Part shown: positions 60,275 through 64,000 of the stretch, in pieces
Layout of the letters: every line of letters starts with the position of its first letter
Numbering within the stretch: position 1 is the stretch's first letter
Source: Vitreoscilla massiliensis
GTDB taxonomy: Bacteria > Pseudomonadota > Gammaproteobacteria > Burkholderiales > Neisseriaceae
Length of the DNA: 64,000 nucleotides
Reading direction: 5' to 3'
NCBI RefSeq assembly: GCF_001457815.1
Contig: NZ_LN898219.1
Span: 499,166-563,165, forward strand
Position numbers and translations under genes: made by a program
Notes under the pieces: generated by a model
Database searches by the model: none
What the model saw: the letters and a program-made list of their open reading frames with translations, nothing else
What the model was told of the DNA's origin: nothing

Positions 60275-61018
60275 ATGTTATTGATTCCTGCCATCGATTT
60301 GAAAGACGGTCAATGTGTGCGTTTGCGCCAAGGTTTGATGGAAGACGCAACGGTGTTTTCTGATAAGCCAGTTGATATGGCGGTGCACTGGGTAAAACAA
60401 GGTGCGCGTCGTTTGCATTTGGTGGATTTGAACGGGGCGTTTGCGGGCAAACCTCAAAATTTGGGTGCGATTAAAAGCATATTGGAAGCCGTGTCTGACG
60501 ATGTACCGGTGCAATTGGGCGGCGGCATCCGTGATTTGGACACCATCGAAAAATACTTGGACTTGGGTTTGAGCTACGTCATCATCGGCACTGCGGCGAT
60601 TAAAAATCCGCAATTCTTGCGCGATGCTTGCGATGCCTTCCCGAATCAAATCATTGTCGGCTTGGATGCCAAAGATGGCTTGGTGGCCACCGATGGTTGG
60701 GCCAAAGTGACCAAATACCATGTGACCGAAGTGGGCCAACGCTTTGCCGATTACGGCGTTAACAGCATCATTTACACCGACATCGGCCGCGACGGCATGT
60801 TGTCAGGCGTGAACATTGAAGCGACGGTGAAATTGGCCGAAGCCGTGTCTGTGCCAGTGATTGCGTCGGGTGGCTTGACCAATTTGGACGACATTCGCGC
60901 CTTGTGTGAAGTGGAAAGCAGCGGCGTTGAAGGCGCGGTGACCGGTCGTGCGATATACGAAGGCGCGATTGATTTCAAACCAGCTCAAGAATTGGCTGAC
61001 GAGTTAGTAGACGCCTGA
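60275..61018 (+). CDS. hisA: Phosphoribosyl-ProFAR isomerase
   Basis: 247 residues, (beta/alpha)8 barrel. LLIPAIDLKDGQCVRLRQG with the catalytic Asp, VQLGGGIRDLDTIEKYLDLG and TDIGRDGMLSGVNIEATVKL with the second Asp, and VPVIASGGLTNLDDI. It isomerises ProFAR to PRFAR. Confidence 0.97.
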   Translation: MLLIPAIDLKDGQCVRLRQGLMEDATVFSDKPVDMAVHWVKQGARRLHLVDLNGAFAGKPQNLGAIKSILEAVSDDVPVQLGGGIRDLDTIEKYLDLGLSYVIIGTAAIKNPQFLRDACDAFPNQIIVGLDAKDGLVATDGWAKVTKYHVTEVGQRFADYGVNSIIYTDIGRDGMLSGVNIEATVKLAEAVSVPVIASGGLTNLDDIRALCEVESSGVEGAVTGRAIYEGAIDFKPAQELADELVDA

Positions 61019-61021
61019 TTC

Positions 61022-61423
61022 ATGTTACGAGTGTTGTTAACCGTGTTGTTACACGGTGTGGTTTTTATCGCTTTGTGGTGGCAACAAACGCGGGATTCTG
61101 TTGCTGAACCCAACAATCTGTCTACAGGCTACGCCTACTGGCAAAGCAATATGGACCCCTTGTCATGGGGGGTGTTGGCGTTTATGTTATTGGCGCCCAT
61201 CTTGGCTTTGCTCAGTCAGCCACGGCAAAGTGTGCGTGGGCGTGGCCTGTTGCTGGTCAATTGGCTGTTTGCCCCTGTCATCGCCACCATAGGCTTAATG
61301 AGCACCACCAATCAGGTGTGGCTGTGGTGGTTGGTCTTCAGCACGGTGATGTTTGGCATCGCCATCTTTCATGGTTTGAGTGCGCGCGTGGCGCGAGTGC
61401 CGAAACAAAACGGCAAGAAATGA
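61022..61423 (+). CDS. Four-helix membrane protein inside the his cluster
   Basis: 133 residues, starting four bases after hisA and ending seven bases before hisF, so it is inside the operon. Four helices (VLLTVLLHGVVFIALWW, WGVLAFMLLAPILALL, LLLVNWLFAPVIATIGLM, WLWWLVFSTVMFGIAIFH) and a basic tail. No link to histidine synthesis is visible. I recall a hypothetical gene between hisA and hisF in Neisseria too, which would make it a conserved passenger; not checked. Confidence 0.7.
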   Translation: MLRVLLTVLLHGVVFIALWWQQTRDSVAEPNNLSTGYAYWQSNMDPLSWGVLAFMLLAPILALLSQPRQSVRGRGLLLVNWLFAPVIATIGLMSTTNQVWLWWLVFSTVMFGIAIFHGLSARVARVPKQNGKK

Positions 61424-61429
61424 GTATGC

Positions 61430-62194
61430 ATGTTAGCAAAACGCATTATCCCTTGTTTGGATGTGGACAACGGTCGTGTGGTCAAAGGCGTGAATTTTCT
61501 GTCTTTGCGCGACGCGGGTGACCCTGTAGAAGTTGCCAAACGCTATAACGATGAGGGTGCGGATGAAATTACCTTTTTGGACATTACCGCCAGTTCTGAC
61601 AATCGCGACACCATTTTGCATGTGATTGAGCGCGTGGCCAGTCAGGTGTTTATTCCGTTGACTGTTGGTGGTGGCGTGCGCTCGGTTGCCGATGTGCGCC
61701 GCTTATTGAATGCGGGTGCGGACAAAGCCAGCATCAATACCGCCGCTGTGACCAATCCTGATTTGGTGAACGAAGCCAGCAGTTTCTTTGGTTCGCAAGC
61801 CATTGTCGTGGCGATAGATGCCAAGGCGGTGAATGCCGACAACACGCGTTGGGAAGTGTTTACCCACGGCGGTCGCAAAGAAACCGGTTTGGATGCGGTA
61901 GAGTGGGCGCGCAATATGCAAGCGCGCGGCGCTGGCGAGATTTTGCTCACCAGCATGGACCGAGACGGCACCAAAATCGGCTTTAACCTGCCCTTGACCC
62001 GCGCCATCAGTGAAGCGGTAGACATTCCTGTTATCGCGTCTGGCGGTGTGGGCAATGTGCAGCATTTGGTCGAAGGCGTGAAACAAGGCAAGGCCGATGC
62101 GGTCTTGGCTGCGAGCATTTTTCACTTTGGCGAGGTGTCGATACGCGAAGCCAAATTGGCGATGCAACAAGCGGGCATCGAAGTGCGCTTGTAA
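61430..62194 (+). CDS. hisF: Imidazole glycerol phosphate synthase cyclase subunit
   Basis: 254 residues, barrel paralogue of HisA. AKRIIPCLDVDNGRVVKGVN (catalytic Asp), DEITFLDITAS, PLTVGGGVRSVADVRRLLNA, TSMDRDGTKIGFNLPLT (second Asp) and IPVIASGGVGNVQHLVEG. With HisH it makes IGP and AICAR. Confidence 0.97.
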   Translation: MLAKRIIPCLDVDNGRVVKGVNFLSLRDAGDPVEVAKRYNDEGADEITFLDITASSDNRDTILHVIERVASQVFIPLTVGGGVRSVADVRRLLNAGADKASINTAAVTNPDLVNEASSFFGSQAIVVAIDAKAVNADNTRWEVFTHGGRKETGLDAVEWARNMQARGAGEILLTSMDRDGTKIGFNLPLTRAISEAVDIPVIASGGVGNVQHLVEGVKQGKADAVLAASIFHFGEVSIREAKLAMQQAGIEVRL

Positions 62195-62261
62195 TCGGCG
62201 CTGACAAACACAAAATTCAATGAGGTTAAGGCCGCTTTAAATGCGGCCTGTAAACGCAAAT

Positions 62262-62672
62262 ATGGACACAACGCAAAAGAACGCTTTATTAAACGCAGTA
62301 AAATGGGACGCGAATGGCTTGGTGTGTGCGATTGCACAAGACCATATTACCGAACGCGTGTTGATGGTGGCATGGATGAATGCCGAAGCCTTAGAACAAA
62401 CCGTGAATACCGGTTTTGCCCATTACTACAGCCGTTCGCGCCAAAAACAGTGGATGAAGGGCGAAGAATCGGGCCATACCCAAGCGGTGCATGAATTGCG
62501 TTTGGACTGTGATGGCGATGCCATCGTGATGCACATCGAGCAAAAAGGCGGCATTGCCTGTCATACCGGCCGGCAAAGCTGTTTTTACCAAGTGTGGCGC
62601 GATGGTGCATGGCACACGGTAGACCCAGTGTTAAAGAATGAAGCCGACATTTATGGCGGCAACAAGGAATAA
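62262..62672 (+). CDS. hisI: Phosphoribosyl-AMP cyclohydrolase
   Basis: 136 residues from ATG 62262. The in-frame ATG at 62241 is the junction of a DUS word (ATGCGGCCTGTAAAC, read MRPVN) and is rejected as a start. MVAWMNAEALEQTVNTGFAH, YYSRSRQKQWMKGEESGH, the Zn/Mg motif LDCDGDAIVMHIEQ and the Cys motif ACHTGRQSCFY are all present. It opens the adenine ring of PR-AMP. Separate from HisE. Confidence 0.95.
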   Translation: MDTTQKNALLNAVKWDANGLVCAIAQDHITERVLMVAWMNAEALEQTVNTGFAHYYSRSRQKQWMKGEESGHTQAVHELRLDCDGDAIVMHIEQKGGIACHTGRQSCFYQVWRDGAWHTVDPVLKNEADIYGGNKE

Positions 62673-62677
62673 GCGAT

Positions 62678-63001
62678 ATGCAAAACTATGAAGTATTGAA
62701 AGAAATCTCTGATGTCATCGAAGTGCGCAAGCAAGCAGCGGCCGAAAGCTCGTATGTGTCGCAATTGATGCACAAAGGCGAAGACGCGATTTTGAAAAAA
62801 GTCATCGAAGAAGCCGGCGAAGTGTTGATGGCGTCTAAAGATGGCGACAAATTGCACATCATCAAAGAAGTGGCCGATGTGTGGTTTCACTCTATGGTGT
62901 TGTTGGGTTACCATGGCTTGCGCGCCGAAGATGTGTTGATGGAATTACAACGCCGTCAAAACATCTCGGGCATAGACGAAAAAGCGTCGCGCGCCAAATA
63001 A
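62678..63001 (+). CDS. hisE: Phosphoribosyl-ATP pyrophosphatase
   Basis: 107 residues, MazG-like helical fold. YVSQLMHKGEDAILKKVIEE-AGEVLMASKDGD holds the metal-binding E-x-x-E pattern, and EVADVWFHSMVLLGYHG follows. It removes pyrophosphate from PR-ATP. Six bases after hisI; last gene of the his set. Confidence 0.95.
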   Translation: MQNYEVLKEISDVIEVRKQAAAESSYVSQLMHKGEDAILKKVIEEAGEVLMASKDGDKLHIIKEVADVWFHSMVLLGYHGLRAEDVLMELQRRQNISGIDEKASRAK

Positions 63002-63066
63002 AAAACAAACTCATTGCGTGGATTACCCTCATAAACCAGTAAACCATCACTCTGAGGAAAACAACC

Positions 63067-64000
63067 ATGTCTGAAGTACGCACAGAAACCGACAGCTTTG
63101 GCGCCATAGCAGTGCCAGCGGACAAGTATTGGGGCGCGCAAACCGAGCGTTCGCGCCACAATTTTAAAATCGGCGGCGAAACCCAACCCTTGCCCTTGAT
63201 TCATGCCTTGGCGCTGGTCAAGCAAGCGGCTGCTGCGGTCAACCACCACGTGGGCAAGCTGGACGCGACCTTGGCTGAGGCCATTATCACTGCTGCGCAA
63301 GAAATCCAAGCCGGTAAGTGGGACGACCAATTTCCGTTGGTGGTGTGGCAAACCGGTTCGGGCACGCAAACCAATATGAACGTGAACGAGGTGATTTCCA
63401 ACCGCGCCATTGAATTGTTGGGCGGCGAAAAAGGCAGCAAAAAACCAGTACACCCGAACGACCACGTCAATATGGGCCAATCGTCTAACGATTCTTTCCC
63501 TACTGCCATGCACATCGCCACCGTCATCGAAACCGAACGCTTGCTTTTGCCTGCTTTGAATGTGTTACAGGCCGCATTGCAAGCGAAGGAAGACGAGTTT
63601 GCCCACATCATCAAAATTGGCCGTACCCATACCCAAGATGCGACGCCGATTACCTTGGGGCAAGAGTTTTCTGGTTACCGCGCGGCGCTGGAATATGGCA
63701 AAGCGCGCATACAGAAAAACTTGGTCGATGTGTGTTACTTGGCGCAAGGCGGCACCGCAGTGGGCACGGGCTTGAATTCCACCCCTGATTTTGCCGCTGA
63801 TTTTGCCGCCAAAGTGGCAGCATTGACCGCGTTGCCGTTTAAAACCGCGGCGAATAAATTTGAAGCCTTGGCCAGTCATGGTGCTTTAAACCAGTTTCAT
63901 GGCAGCTTGAATGCGTTGGCGGCAGACTTGCTCAAAATCGCCAACGACATTCGTTTCTTGGGTTCAGGCCCGCGTTCGGGTTTGGGCGAATTGAGTCTGC
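63067..64000 (+). CDS. fumC: Class II fumarate hydratase (cut by window edge)
   Basis: Open from ATG 63067 (GAGGA upstream) to the last base, 311 residues of about 460. RTETDSFGAIAVPADKYWGA-QTERS is the FumC N-terminus, and VWQTGSGTQTNMNVNEVISN, HPNDHVNMGQSSNDSFPTAM and KIGRTHTQDATPITLGQEF match class II fumarases. The catalytic His of GRTHTQDA is present; the Ser loop (GSSxMPxK) lies beyond the edge. It interconverts fumarate and malate in the TCA cycle without Fe-S. A DUS word is in frame near 63566 (VLQAA). Confidence 0.95.
   Translation, partial: MSEVRTETDSFGAIAVPADKYWGAQTERSRHNFKIGGETQPLPLIHALALVKQAAAAVNHHVGKLDATLAEAIITAAQEIQAGKWDDQFPLVVWQTGSGTQTNMNVNEVISNRAIELLGGEKGSKKPVHPNDHVNMGQSSNDSFPTAMHIATVIETERLLLPALNVLQAALQAKEDEFAHIIKIGRTHTQDATPITLGQEFSGYRAALEYGKARIQKNLVDVCYLAQGGTAVGTGLNSTPDFAADFAAKVAALTALPFKTAANKFEALASHGALNQFHGSLNALAADLLKIANDIRFLGSGPRSGLGELSL

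Overview
The window reads as a chromosome segment of a Gram-negative betaproteobacterium, most likely a member of the Neisseriaceae outside Neisseria itself. The evidence is: LPS and cell-envelope housekeeping genes (kdsD-kdsC-lptC-lptA-lptB-rpoN-hpf), separate glyQ/glyS subunits, a hisC-hisB / hisH-hisA-orf-hisF-hisI-hisE arrangement, azurin, and above all about seventy copies of a short word, AAGCGGCCTGTAAA, scattered through the DNA and often paired head-to-head as terminator hairpins. That is how Neisseriaceae DNA uptake sequences (DUS) behave. The word keeps the CTG core but is not the meningococcal ATGCCGTCTGAA. I cannot assign a genus from the sequence alone.

Layout. 0-15.7 kb: a secreted protein cut by the left edge, a flavin split-barrel stress protein, an aromatic-acid MFS transporter, small envelope proteins, a large AI-2E-type permease fused to a GAF domain, azurin followed by a ~192-bp tandem repeat, a BrkB-type membrane protein, glyQ/glyS, an OmpA-like protein and a LysE exporter. 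15.7-21.4 kb: a complete dipeptide ABC transporter operon dppA-B-C-D-F on the minus strand. 22.1-22.3 kb: tRNA-Asp and tRNA-Val. 22.6-27.9 kb: the Kdo/LPS-transport/sigma-54 operon. 28.0-31.5 kb: small membrane proteins, including a PspB-like 55-residue protein and a tandem set of three related proteins. 31.9-33.7 kb: ilvD. 34.4-36.0 kb: two SMI1/KNR4 (SUKH) proteins.

36.3-42.6 kb looks like amine catabolism: a PotF-type binding lipoprotein, a PuuB/DAO-type FAD oxidase, an XRE-cupin (PuuR-type) regulator, a small cupin and an Old-Yellow-Enzyme/Fe-S/FAD dehydrogenase of the N-demethylase type. 42.6-47.4 kb is a more AT-rich accessory stretch with a frameshifted lipoprotein, a GNAT acetyltransferase and two copies of a membrane-anchored double-J-like protein, one split by a frameshift in an A7 run. 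47.4-51.2 kb is a creatine-use module: MHS transporter, creatinase and a divergent GlxA/AraC-type regulator.

51.3-53.2 kb holds a third SUKH protein followed by three tandem paralogous mini membrane proteins of a family I do not recognise. 53.3-54.8 kb is ahcY, preceded by a clear -35/-10 promoter and an S-adenosylhomocysteine riboswitch. 55.2-57.4 kb is a copper module (His-rich membrane protein and a Tat-exported multicopper oxidase). 57.6-63.0 kb is histidine biosynthesis, and fumC runs off the right edge.

Most genes are ordinary. The points of most interest are the unusual DUS dialect and its double use as terminators, the tandem repeat behind azurin, the frameshift-split double-J protein next to its intact paralogue, the small membrane protein families, the creatine module, the SAH riboswitch and a probably leaderless kdsD. 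No CRISPR array, insertion sequence or prophage was seen.
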